Of a DNA stretch of 64,000 bases, positions 44,254-52,383 are shown piece after piece (positions within the stretch are counted from its first letter, which is position 1; every line of letters begins with the position of its first letter). The DNA comes from Acidithiobacillus acidisediminis. GTDB taxonomy: Bacteria > Pseudomonadota > Gammaproteobacteria > Acidithiobacillales > Acidithiobacillaceae. The notes under the pieces are model-generated. The model did not search any database. It saw only the letters and a program-made list of their open reading frames with translations, and was not told the origin of the DNA. A program made the position numbers and the translations under genes. Where the stretch lies: NCBI RefSeq assembly GCF_023277115.1, contig NZ_JALQCS010000001.1, forward strand, positions 496,001 to 560,000, written 5' to 3'.

Positions 44254-44721
44254 TCATTCCTCCGTCGGGTTCTCGCCTTCAACAACGATGCGCTCCTCCA
44301 GCAGCCGAGCGATCCGGCGCAACGCCCGGGGCCGGTCCCCGTCGAATCCCATCTGAGCCACTTGCGTCAAAAACCGCTCGTAGCGAGTCAGCGCAGAGGA
44401 CCGGACGGCCTCCGCCTCATCAAGAACCGGCTCCGGCAGGTGCAGCAGCATGAGTTTGACGAACATATCGAACATGGCCGTGAGGGTATCCAACTCGGCT
44501 TGCACGGCCTCCACATCCCCCCTGAGCGCCAGGATCGTTGCGGACATGCGCCGCTCGAAGCCGCGCAGATCGCCGTCTCCCGCCGCGTTGGCCGCCTCGA
44601 TGCCGCGAAGCGCATAATCCGTGATCAAGGCGGCCCTGGAGACGCGCTTCTCCCGGGATTCCTTTTCGATACGGTCGGCATAACGACCGATGAGCTTTAC
44701 TTGTCCGAATACCGTGGGCAT
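44254..44721 (-). CDS. Putative ribbon-helix-helix regulator of transfer genes
   Basis: The 155-residue product begins with a short strand and two helices (VKLIGRYADRIEKESREKRV...RAALITDYALRGI), like a ribbon-helix-helix DNA-binding domain, followed by a long helical region with coiled-coil character. It is the first gene of the transfer unit and 29 bases downstream of copy D of the 30-bp element, so it may act on these elements. The start ATG at 44721 has GAGG upstream. No close family is recognised. Confidence 0.55.
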   Translation of the reverse strand: MPTVFGQVKLIGRYADRIEKESREKRVSRAALITDYALRGIEAANAAGDGDLRGFERRMSATILALRGDVEAVQAELDTLTAMFDMFVKLMLLHLPEPVLDEAEAVRSSALTRYERFLTQVAQMGFDGDRPRALRRIARLLEERIVVEGENPTEE

Positions 44722-44749
44722 GGGCCCCTCCTGTTCATCGTCCCGCTTT

Positions 44750-44779
44750 GGTATAGCCGGACCAAAAGGGGATAAGCAG
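44750..44779 (-). promoter_or_regulatory. Conserved 30-bp element, copy D
   Basis: Plus-strand form starts GGTATAGCCGGACCAAAAGG and ends GGATAAGCAG. It lies 29 bases upstream of the regulator-like gene that opens the trbB unit. Confidence 0.6.
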
Positions 44780-44864
44780 GGGCTTGCGGACGGCGGGCAA
44801 TGACAGTGGTAAGGCTTAACACAGAGCAGAATTGATCTGAGCAACAAAGCTCTCCCTAGCCGCG

Positions 44865-45203
44865 ATGGCGGCAATAGATTCCCAAGTAGCGCCATCAGGC
44901 GTGATGCGCTACTGTTGGATTATTCAGGGACAAACGGAAGCGCGCAGCAGGTGCCCGCCCAGAGAAGAGGTGGCTTTCCTGGAGCAGCACGGAGTCCAGG
45001 TGCGCCTGACGAAGAAACGTCCTATATACATGCATGCCGAGGCGGATATTTCGAGCCGCTACGCATTTGTGGGCAGCGAGAACTACAGTACGTCTTCACT
45101 TGAGGGGAACCGCGAGATGGGCTTGATTCTGACCAACCCAACGGATGTTTCCAGATTGCCGGCGCAATTTGCACAGGATCGCAAGGTGGCGGGGACGGCA
45201 TGA
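44865..45203 (+). pseudogene. Truncated phospholipase D-family protein
   Basis: From about 44970 the frame encodes the C-terminal half of a PLD-family protein: VAFLEQHGVQVR, then YMHAEAD...FVGSENYSTSSL and GNREMGL. The HKD motif is damaged: the Lys after His is replaced by Glu, and the expected Asp is missing with one residue fewer in between. The N-terminal half of the family is absent; the first 35 codons do not fit. Its stop overlaps the SIMPL gene start (ATGA), so both belonged to one operon. Confidence 0.65.
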
Positions 45204-45635
45204 GGCGCGCGCATATTCTGTGGCTACTTCTCGGATTGCCGGGCCTGGCTGTGGCGCAAGTGCCGCCGCCGGCCCTCACCAGCGTCAATTTTCATGTGGT
45301 GACGCATTATCGGGTGCCAAGGACGGTGCTGCATGCCGATCTGCAGGCAGAGGCATCGGGAAAAAACCCGGCGAAGCTGGCCTCCATGGTCAATCAGGAC
45401 GTGGCGTGGGCAAAAGCACGGCTGCAATCGGTGCCTGGGATTACCTGGCGCAGCGCCGGATACCAGACCCAGGCCACAGGCCAAGCCGGTGCGCTCTGGC
45501 TGGTACGGGAAGATCTGGTCCTGCAAAGTCCGGATCCGGCCGCATTGCTCCCCTTGCTGGGCACATTGCAATCCCGGTTACACTTGGTCGGGATGCATTA
45601 TGCAGCGCGTCCTGCCGCCGCACACAAGGCACTAA

Positions 45636-46895
45636 GAGGATGCGGAAAAAATCCGTAGAAACGCCCTGGCGCTATCGGATTTGGTCAAAAATTGCCGAAT
45701 AGGCAGCCCTATCAGGCCTGTTTTGCCCGCTGTTGCAGTCTTTTTGGGGCCATTTTGGGATTCCAGACGCAGTACTCCCATCAGGCCACCCCCAACCGCA
45801 CCATGCGGACCAGGTTGTAGGCGACGGTGACCAAGGAAAAGTGCAGACCGACCCGTTCCAAACCACGGAATCGGGTTTTCCGCATCCCTCCCACAGTCTT
45901 CATCCAGCCGAAGATGGATTCTATCCGCCGCCGGACGTGGATGCTCATGGCATAGCCCCGGTGGCGAGTAGTCCGGGCATCGATGGCCGAGCCTTTTCGC
46001 TTGCGGGCTACATGAGGGGTCACATTCCGATCCCGGAGATTCTGGACGAAGCCGTGGCGGTCATAGCCCTTGTCGGCACCGAGGGTGATGCGCTGGTTCC
46101 CGCCCAGATCGTCCACGAGTTGGACGGCGGCGTCGACTTCCGCCGTACCGTCGGCGGTGGTGACCTGCTCTCCGGCAATCAATCCATGCCGATTATCCAT
46201 GAGCACATGCCCAAGATAGGCCAAGCGGGAAGCTTCGCCGGGCGCCTTTTTGTAGAGCCGGGCATCGGGGTCGGTCACCGAGGCGTGAGTCTCGTTACTG
46301 CGCGACTGGCCGCGGAAATCGGAACCATCGCCCTCACGGTCCTCGGGATCTTTCGGCCGGAAGGACTTCTGCGAAGCCCAAGCTTCCAGCAGGGTGCCAT
46401 CGACGGAGAAATGCTCTTCGGAAAGCAGATTCTGGCCGCGGGCCTGTTCCAGTACGGATCGGAAGAATTCCCGTACCGTCCCATGATCCAGCAACCGATC
46501 GCGATTCTTAGTAAAGACCGTGGGCACCCAGACGTCGTCGTCCATTCCCAAACCGACAAACCAACGGAACAGCAGGTTGTAGTTGAGTTGCTCCATCAGC
46601 TGCCGTTCCGAGCGGATGCTGTAAAACACCTGCAGCAGTAGCGCCCGCAGGAGAAACTCCGGGGGAATGGAGGGGCGACCGTAGGTCGAGTACATCGTGC
46701 TGAAGTGGCTATCCATCTCCGCCAGGGAGCGATCCACGATAGCTCGGATCGCTCTCAGCGGATGGTCCTGGGGCACCCGTTGCTCCGGGGAAACGTAGCT
46801 GAACAACCCTTGGGTCTCTACCTTCGCTCCACGCATCTTTCCAACCCCCGCTGCACCATTTTGCCCAGTATACCACCGACTTTTTCATCACCGTC
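45636..46895. mobile_element. IS5-group insertion sequence (1260 bp) in the SIMPL gene
   Basis: The ends form imperfect inverted repeats: the left begins GAGGATGCGGAAAAAATCCG and the right, read inwards, begins GACGGTGATGAAAAAGTCGG; 16 of 23 terminal positions agree. A CTAA target duplication flanks it (45632-45635 and 46896-46899), which fits the YTAR target of the IS5 group. One transposase gene lies inside on the minus strand. Confidence 0.85.
45781..46836 (-). CDS. IS5-family transposase
   Basis: The 351-residue DDE transposase has an N-terminal DUF772-type domain (QDHPLRAIRAIVD... PPEFLLRALLLQ), a catalytic region with HFSVDGTLLEAW (first Asp), GADKGYDRHGFV (second Asp) and the last Glu in RIESIFGWMK near the C-terminus. 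The reading frame is intact, so the element may be active. It is not closely similar to the transposase of the other IS in this window. Confidence 0.9.
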   Translation of the reverse strand: MRGAKVETQGLFSYVSPEQRVPQDHPLRAIRAIVDRSLAEMDSHFSTMYSTYGRPSIPPEFLLRALLLQVFYSIRSERQLMEQLNYNLLFRWFVGLGMDDDVWVPTVFTKNRDRLLDHGTVREFFRSVLEQARGQNLLSEEHFSVDGTLLEAWASQKSFRPKDPEDREGDGSDFRGQSRSNETHASVTDPDARLYKKAPGEASRLAYLGHVLMDNRHGLIAGEQVTTADGTAEVDAAVQLVDDLGGNQRITLGADKGYDRHGFVQNLRDRNVTPHVARKRKGSAIDARTTRHRGYAMSIHVRRRIESIFGWMKTVGGMRKTRFRGLERVGLHFSLVTVAYNLVRMVRLGVA

Positions 46896-47336
46896 CTAAG
46901 AGCGGCCGAGCTGCGGGGACTGCGCCGATACCGGAAAGAAGCGCGGCAGGATTGCGCTGTGCTAGGCCACAAAAGGGTGCGTCTGGGACAGATCTTCATC
47001 AACACCAATGTCGTCCCGTTGGCGCGGCCTATGCCGGTCATGGCGCTGTCCGCCCAGGTCGTCCCCGGGCCGGTAGTAGGCCGAGGTGGGACGGAAAGTG
47101 GCCGGGTGGTGGTTGGGGGTAATGCTTATTGCGAGTGAGAGGGCGGACTATCCTGGTAATATGGGACTATATGCAAAAAGTGATTGGCTTCGACTTGCGG
47201 GCCTGCTGGAAAAATACCTGTAGCACGCAGGGACTGGTTGCCCATTAAGGGACAGCACGCGTAGAGTAATATCCAACGGCGCCAAGGCAGCGATAGCGGA
47301 CGTTCGTGAGATCCATACTATCGACTTGGGAGCACT

Positions 47337-47564
47337 CTATTTCTCAAAATTATTCCACACAGAATACCCTTTCCGAAAAGCCACTAGACTCCAGATAGAC
47401 TCTACGATACCAAATGGCCACGTTTCGGAAAGAAACCCGTAGATCGCAGAAGAGATGCAGATTATTCCAACTGCTAGAGTAAACCACGATGATTTTTGCT
47501 CCAGAGCATAAAATGCCATCATCAAAGTTACCACCGATGCGCCGTATATCGTCAGGAGATTCAC
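47337..47564 (-). CDS. Small membrane protein, CBU_0592-like
   Basis: The 75-residue product has two or three hydrophobic segments and ends with WPFGIVESIWSLVAFRK, close to the conserved C-terminus of the CBU_0592-like small membrane domain. The start is GTG at 47564 with GGAG six bases upstream. The role of the family is unknown. The surrounding region has no other complete gene and is richer in A and T. Confidence 0.55.
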   Translation of the reverse strand: MNLLTIYGASVVTLMMAFYALEQKSSWFTLAVGIICISSAIYGFLSETWPFGIVESIWSLVAFRKGYSVWNNFEK

Positions 47565-47585
47565 GTTTTTCTCCAGTTCTGCGTA

Positions 47586-47816
47586 TCAAAGCCCCACCAC
47601 TAAGACGAGCCCCAAAATCATGAGAATGACCAGGCTCAATCGTTCGCTATTGCGATCCAGCCAAGCCCACCGCCAGTGTAAGCCCAGCCACGTAGCGAGC
47701 CAGACCAAGAGCATGATAAGGACCAGCGTCGCCAGGGAATAGGTCAGCAGCACCGCCGTAATGGCCAGCGTTCCCACAGTGCGTGCCGCTGTGAATCCGG
47801 TGATTACTTTGCGCAA
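47586..47816 (-). CDS. Hypothetical small membrane protein or gene fragment
   Basis: The frame encodes two hydrophobic segments joined by WRWAWLDRNSER. It has no clear ribosome site at its TTG start, and the frame is open back to 47868, so it may be the C-terminal remnant of a larger membrane protein. No family is recognised. Confidence 0.3.
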   Translation of the reverse strand: MRKVITGFTAARTVGTLAITAVLLTYSLATLVLIMLLVWLATWLGLHWRWAWLDRNSERLSLVILMILGLVLVVGL

Positions 47817-47868
47817 TCGTTTACGCAGTAACGTCGGCCAGTTCCAGAGTCTGACGCCGCTGGTGATC

Positions 47869-48434
47869 TAGACGCTGACCACCCAACATCGGGAGCACCC
47901 GGGCTCGACGGCCCAGTTGCACTACGCAAACGATCATGGGGCTTGAAGCTCTACCCCTGATGATGAAAAATAGTCCTGTCCATTGGCGTTGCCAGTCGCT
48001 AGAGGCACCATAACCGGGCGGTGCTTGGCTTCAGCGGGTCTATGGTCGATCGCTCTTTCTTCTCTTTGCAAGCCTCTGGTGAGGTCTGCGGGGTAAGTGT
48101 GCCCAGCTTTCTGCCGTTTTTTCACAGTAATCTGAAGGTGGTGCTTTTGGGCAGGAGGTATCGCTTCCGTCCTACCCGACGATCCGCCGCTATCTCAAGG
48201 CGCAGGGCCTGTTTCAAGGCAAAAACCACCCTTCGCAGCCCAATTCTCCGCACTGACGGGCTATCGCCAGGCGATTCACCGATGAGCGCACCGCAAAAAC
48301 CACCCGTAAACGTCAACATCAGAAAGAACTCACGGATCCAGCCATTCGTAAGCTTGAGTGGATTCATAGCCAACGCAAGATGCAGTCGCAGGCTCGTGAG
48401 GCGCCACGTGAGATTTGTCCAACGACTTCTTCGC
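47869..48434. other. Region with decayed coding fragments
   Basis: No intact gene. On the plus strand around 48155-48450 there are short pieces that read like the start of a helix-turn-helix protein (SYPTIRRYLKAQGLF) and a basic segment after a stop, possibly an IS21-type or regulator remnant. The assignment is weak. Confidence 0.3.
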
Positions 48435-48465
48435 TTGACTTGGAGTAGACTCTAGCATCTATCCT
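48435..48465 (+). promoter_or_regulatory. MerR-type promoter with 19-bp spacer
   Basis: TTGACT (48435-48440) and TATCCT (48460-48465) are separated by 19 bases, the overlong spacer typical of promoters activated by MerR-family regulators. The spacer contains GGAGT-AG-ACTCT, close to the ZntR operator core. It lies 51 bases upstream of the thioredoxin-like gene. Confidence 0.7.
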
Positions 48466-48515
48466 CTGTTTTGAAGCCCCCATCATGGTCTATCGGCTCC
48501 AGGAGGTACATCCAC

Positions 48516-48812
48516 ATGGCGATCAACGTCGAAGTATTTTCTTCACCCGGCTGTGGCAAGTGCGCCCAAGCGGTTCAGGTTCTGCGCGCCGTAGCTGAAG
48601 AATTTGGACCAGATAAGGTACAGTGGAGACAGGTAAATATCTTGGAGGAACTGAACCACGCGGTAGAAGTTGGTGTCCTGACCAGTCCAGCCATCGCGGT
48701 GGAAGGCAAGTTGGTGTTCGCAGGTCTCCCAAGCGTGCGGGACTTGCGCAACTATCTAAATAGCATTCTATCAGGAGGAGAATCCCATGATCGTATTGCT
48801 TCTGCTGACTAG
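48516..48812 (+). CDS. Thioredoxin-like protein
   Basis: The 98-residue protein has a thioredoxin-like fold with the redox motif CGKC (Cys13 and Cys16) after the first strand, and the cis-proline region TSPAIAVEG. There is no signal peptide, so it should act in the cytoplasm. The ATG at 48516 has AGGAGG eight bases upstream. Its 3' end overlaps the CcdA-like gene by 26 bases, and the MerR-type promoter lies just upstream; it probably exchanges electrons with the CcdA-like partner. Confidence 0.82.
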   Translation: MAINVEVFSSPGCGKCAQAVQVLRAVAEEFGPDKVQWRQVNILEELNHAVEVGVLTSPAIAVEGKLVFAGLPSVRDLRNYLNSILSGGESHDRIASAD

Positions 48813-50097
48813 CGCTGCGTTGGGTCTGCTTTCCTTCTTCGAGCCCTGCACCATCGCGACCCATACAGTCTTTGCAGCGCGCAGCCATGCACAGCATGGT
48901 CGTGGTGTGCTAACACTATGGATCACCCGCAGTATTTTCCTGGCTGCCATCCTCGCCGTCGCAGCTCAGCTGATTCCTTCGCCGCATTGGGGGCCATACC
49001 TGCCCTCTATTGTTCTAGCAGCAATAGCTCTCCCATTCATCATCTCACGTTTCATGTATCTGCCGGTGCCACACTTCACTTTCTATAAACTCATTCCCGG
49101 AGGAGCGAGATGGCCACAGCCGTTCCAGCTGGCGTGGACTTTGCCAGCCTGTGCCCTTCCGCTCTTCGGAATCGTAGGAGGAGTCGCGGTTACGCTCCAC
49201 CACCCCCTATGGGCAGCCATTGCAGGGGCGATTTACGCCTCGGCTTTCACCCTGCCGGTGATAACAGCCGCGTGGCTAGGAACTGGACCACGTCTACTAG
49301 GATTCCTGGATCGCACAGCCCCGGCTGCACCCGTCGTGACCGCTGTCGGGCTTATCCTCGTGGCGTTGCTTCTTCTCTCCCCGCATGTAAGTACTGTCGT
49401 TGATTCGAGCATGGTCCCCGATGTCCTGCGGCATCCCTCATTTGCAGCCCTTGCCTTGGGGTTCGGCGTCGGCTTTCTCTTCAGTTTTGAGCCACTGGCG
49501 CTTGCTTCCTTGGGTATGGGGATCACTTTTGTGACGCGAGGACAAAGTCGTTCTTCGAGCTTGTGGTTGACCGGGGCGTTTCTATTGGGAATGATCCTGA
49601 CTCAAGCATTTTTGGGAGGCGCCGCCGCGGAAGGTGGTCATTGGGTACATGGGATCATGGGCCGTCAATGGGGAGTAGTCTTGGGACCCGTGGCTATCCT
49701 CCTGGGCCTATTGTGGGCTGGTTTGATCAAGATTCGATTATCTTGGTTCTCGATGCGCGCAATGAAAGTTGAGGGTCCGCTGGGCGCCTTTATGCTCGGT
49801 ATTCCCTTCGCGGTTGCCGTGTGTCCATTTTGCACGCCAGCTTTGCTAGTTATGCTGACTGCTAGCGCCAGCGTGCATTCGTTACCGTTCGGAGTCGCCC
49901 TCCTCTCTGCTTTTGCCGTAGGTCGTAGTCTACCAGTGCTCACAGGAGCAACCGGTCTTGCGTGGCTGGAACGCTTCCCCGGAATGGAACAAAGTCTACC
50001 AGCTTTGAAGGTTATGGGGGGAGTGGTGATGATCGCCATGGGGCTGTATCTACTCAATGGCTACTTTTACTGGCTTCCTAGTTTGGCTGCAGGATAA
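48787..50097 (+). CDS. CcdA/DsbD-like membrane thiol transporter
   Basis: The 436-residue protein has about ten to twelve membrane segments. Cys21 lies in a FEPCT motif and Cys346/Cys349 in CPFCTPAL; such PC motifs in helices are the redox cysteines of CcdA/DsbD proteins, which carry reducing power across the inner membrane. It is about twice the size of CcdA and seems to contain two related halves (FEPC at the start, a FEPLALASLGMG block in the middle). Together with the thioredoxin-like protein and the metal-type MerR it forms a probable metal- or thiol-stress operon. Confidence 0.75.
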   Translation: MIVLLLLTSAALGLLSFFEPCTIATHTVFAARSHAQHGRGVLTLWITRSIFLAAILAVAAQLIPSPHWGPYLPSIVLAAIALPFIISRFMYLPVPHFTFYKLIPGGARWPQPFQLAWTLPACALPLFGIVGGVAVTLHHPLWAAIAGAIYASAFTLPVITAAWLGTGPRLLGFLDRTAPAAPVVTAVGLILVALLLLSPHVSTVVDSSMVPDVLRHPSFAALALGFGVGFLFSFEPLALASLGMGITFVTRGQSRSSSLWLTGAFLLGMILTQAFLGGAAAEGGHWVHGIMGRQWGVVLGPVAILLGLLWAGLIKIRLSWFSMRAMKVEGPLGAFMLGIPFAVAVCPFCTPALLVMLTASASVHSLPFGVALLSAFAVGRSLPVLTGATGLAWLERFPGMEQSLPALKVMGGVVMIAMGLYLLNGYFYWLPSLAAG

Positions 50098-50183
50098 GAA
50101 AATGGGTTACCGTATCGGTGTTCTGGCTAAGGATGTCGGTGTGCTACCTGACACGATTCGCTATTACGAAAAACTTGGTTTAA

Positions 50184-51332
50184 GGAAGCTCTGACCTAGC
50201 CTAAAAAGGTGCGCCTTGTCCCCAGTATTGACCTAAGCACGTTGCTATCAGGTCACTTATCCGTCAAATTCCCCCATTTTCTGGAGAATTATTGGATATT
50301 GGGCACACCACTCCCTACGCGGCCAGGAGATATCTCCTCAGCATGTACAGATTGGCCAAGGCAAAGAGCGTGGTCAGTTGAGCACCGTTCTTGGCCAGAC
50401 CCCGATATCTGGTTCGCTGATAACCGAATTGGCACTTCAGCACCCGGAAGGCGTGTTCTCCCCGGGCACGGATCCGGGCAATGGCGCGGTTGTAGCGCTT
50501 GAGGGCCGCCAAGCCGGTTTTCTGCCCAGGATAGCGTCGCCGCGCTACCGCGTTCCGTATGCCTCGGGCCACCAGCGTGTCATGCACCTGGGGATAGTCA
50601 TAGCCCCGGTCAGCGAGGACCACCGACTCCTCTCCGGTAAGGAGCCCCTCCAGCCGCTGATGATCCGGTACCTTGGCCGCGGTGAAGTCCACCGCCTGTA
50701 CGATACCTTGGAGATCCGTTGCCACATGCGCCTTCATCCCGAAATACCACTGATTCCCTTTCTTGGTGGAGCTCATCTCCGGATCCCGCTGGCGGTCTCG
50801 GTTCTTGGTGGAGCTCGGGGCGTGAATCAAGGTGGCATCCACGGTCTTGCCCTCCTGCAGAAAGAGCCCTTTCTCCCGCAACACCGCCTGCACCTCGGCA
50901 AAGATGGCCTGAGCAAGCGCATGGCGCTCCAGTAAGCGGCGGAACTTCAGGATCGTGGTCTCGTCAGGAACGAAGTCCCGGCCCAGGTCGATACCGACGA
51001 ATTGACGGAGCAGGGGAACCTCGTACAGGGCCTCTTCCATCCCCGGATCGGAGTAGCCGAACCATTGCTGGAGAAAGTGGATACGCAGCATCCGCTCCAA
51101 GGGCATGGGCTTGCGGCCACTGCCACCCTTGGGATAGTGCGGCTCGATCAAGGCCACAAGCCTGGCCCAGGGAACCACGGCATCCATCTCGGCCAGAAAG
51201 CGTTCTCGCTTGGTCTGCTTGCGGCGTCGCGACAGGCTGGGCTCCTCGGCAAAGGTCATCTGTCCGGTCATGGATGGCATCTCCTCGCTACTCGGTCAGC
51301 CCATTCTATCAGATGGCTAAATCAGAGACTCC
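50184..51332. mobile_element. IS5-group insertion sequence (1149 bp), copy 1
   Basis: Terminal inverted repeats: left GGAAGCTCTGACCTAGCC, right read inwards GGAGTCTCTGATTTAGCC (13 of 18 agree). TTAA is duplicated on both sides (50180-50183 and 51333-51336), a YTAR-type target. A nearly identical copy starts at 63102 in the same orientation. Confidence 0.88.
50315..51280 (-). CDS. IS5-family transposase, copy 1
   Basis: The 321-residue protein has the DUF772-type N-terminal domain (PLERMLRIHFLQQWFGYSDP) and a DDE domain with KTVDATLIHAPSS (first Asp), VLADRGYDYPQVHD (second Asp) and RARGEHAFRVLKCQFGYQ (Glu). The frame is complete and intact. It differs at only a handful of residues from copy 2, for example Ala/Ser and Arg/Gln near residues 168-171. 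Confidence 0.92.
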   Translation of the reverse strand: MPSMTGQMTFAEEPSLSRRRKQTKRERFLAEMDAVVPWARLVALIEPHYPKGGSGRKPMPLERMLRIHFLQQWFGYSDPGMEEALYEVPLLRQFVGIDLGRDFVPDETTILKFRRLLERHALAQAIFAEVQAVLREKGLFLQEGKTVDATLIHAPSSTKNRDRQRDPEMSSTKKGNQWYFGMKAHVATDLQGIVQAVDFTAAKVPDHQRLEGLLTGEESVVLADRGYDYPQVHDTLVARGIRNAVARRRYPGQKTGLAALKRYNRAIARIRARGEHAFRVLKCQFGYQRTRYRGLAKNGAQLTTLFALANLYMLRRYLLAA

Positions 51333-51716
51333 TTAATGAATTCTCCGCCCCGCATGCGAGGCGGAGTACGACAATACACAGCCATGGACAGGGATCGTTT
51401 ACGTTTCATCCGCCAGGCTAAAAATATGGGTTTCACCTTGAAACAGGTGGACGAACTGCTGAAATTGCGAGATGGTCAAATGCCATTGAGAGAAGACGTA
51501 CGCGCGTTGGCCAGAGAAAAGATGGAGGAGATAGAAGCGCGTATAACGGAGCTAGAGCATCTGCGCGCGCAGTTGCGGATACTCACTAACTTGTGCGAGT
51601 GCGAGAGCGGCGAGGAATGCCCGATCCTCAGTGCGATTGAGGGCAGATGACAAGCACACCTTTACTTTAGGAATAGGCGACGTTAGACAATTTTCTGATT
51701 TACAGGAGAGGATCAC

Positions 51717-52010
51717 ATGGACGACCTGATTTGCAATTCATACAAAAATTTTCCTCGCAAAGTTATTTTTGCTGGCGCCATTGCCCTCGTTGGGAGTATT
51801 GGTGCATCAGCCTACTCATCGGCTGATGCAACCACCTGGATCAAAGTCAAATGTTATGGAATAGCGCGGGCGCACATGAATAGCTGCGCAACAGCCACCC
51901 ACTCTTGCGCTGGGCAGTCGATACATAATGGAAGCAAAACTTCATTTCTGTACGTGCCCAGAGGGCTCTGCCAAAAAATTGTGGGGGGAAGCTTGGTTCC
52001 CGGCAAGTGA
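51717..52010 (+). CDS. Orphan DUF2282 (bufferin-like) precursor
   Basis: The 97-residue product has a hydrophobic leader ending near ADATTW and a core with four cysteines (46, 57, 64 and 85) in the pattern KCYGIARAH...C...HSCAGQ...LCQKIVGG. It is clearly homologous to the first precursor of the bufferin operon at 58826, although the leader differs and has an extra Cys6. GGAGAGG precedes the ATG. No modification genes are adjacent, so it may use the enzymes of the operon 7 kb downstream. It lies just after the interrupted merR. Confidence 0.8.
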   Translation: MDDLICNSYKNFPRKVIFAGAIALVGSIGASAYSSADATTWIKVKCYGIARAHMNSCATATHSCAGQSIHNGSKTSFLYVPRGLCQKIVGGSLVPGK

Positions 52011-52383
52011 TCGCTTATAGCGGGTTATTCCCCACTGAAGCGCTCTACAGATGAGATCCAACAGTGTTTATTTATGAGCGTGCTAAAAATGCCATGAAAA
52101 ATCGTGTAGTCCGCATTATATGTCTACCGAATGTTTTACCGCCTTGGGCAATAGTGATTGGCAACGCGCTCCCTCGATGTCATGTTGGCGTAGGGGGCGG
52201 AATCCCTGCTCGACTTTGTGCAGGGAGGGCAATTCTTCGCAGTCTTGATCTACGCTCACCAAGTTGAGGCGGGGAAATGAGATGACAACGCTTCGCGTGC
52301 CACTCGCTGAATCTCTTGCTGTACTCTTTTCGACTGTAATCAGCATCGAGACGATAAAAAACCTCGGGCCGCTGGGGACCGGC
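52011..52383. other. Intergenic region before the second tolC
   Basis: No supported gene. A minus-strand frame (52116-52385) with polar composition might be a transposase remnant, but no motif supports it. The tolC frame is open back to 52264; its upstream part does not look like a signal peptide. Confidence 0.3.

Larger units (their letters stand above)
45200..47138 (+). pseudogene. SIMPL-domain (DUF541) periplasmic protein interrupted by an IS
   Basis: The first part (45200-45635) encodes a signal peptide (cleavage near AVAQVP) and most of a SIMPL domain; the second part (46900-47138) encodes the end (RAAELRGLRRYRKEA and VGRGGTESGRVVV). Removing the IS and one CTAA copy joins them into one frame of 675 bases, 224 residues, the normal size of the family. 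SIMPL proteins are envelope proteins of unclear role, some linked to oxidative stress. The insertion leaves only a truncated product. Confidence 0.88.
50102..51650 (+). pseudogene. merR: MerR-family regulator interrupted by an IS
   Basis: The first 82 bases encode the MerR helix-turn-helix start (RIGVLAKDVGVLPDTIRYYE); after the IS the frame continues with RQYTAMDRDRLRFIRQAKNM, a dimerisation helix and a C-terminal CEC...C cluster (NLCECESGEECPIL). Joining 50102-50183 to 51337-51650 gives 396 bases, 131 residues, the usual size. The Cys-rich tail suggests soft-metal sensing; the Cys of the MerR dimer helix (Cys82 in Tn501 MerR) is missing, so it is nearer to ZntR/CadR-like sensors. It lies four bases after the CcdA-like gene. 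Confidence 0.88.

Noticed and set aside
51660-51700. An ECF promoter (GGAATA, CGTTA) before the orphan DUF2282 gene.
   Set aside because: The two boxes are only about seven bases apart, too close for a promoter, and the spacing differs from the candidate at 58751.
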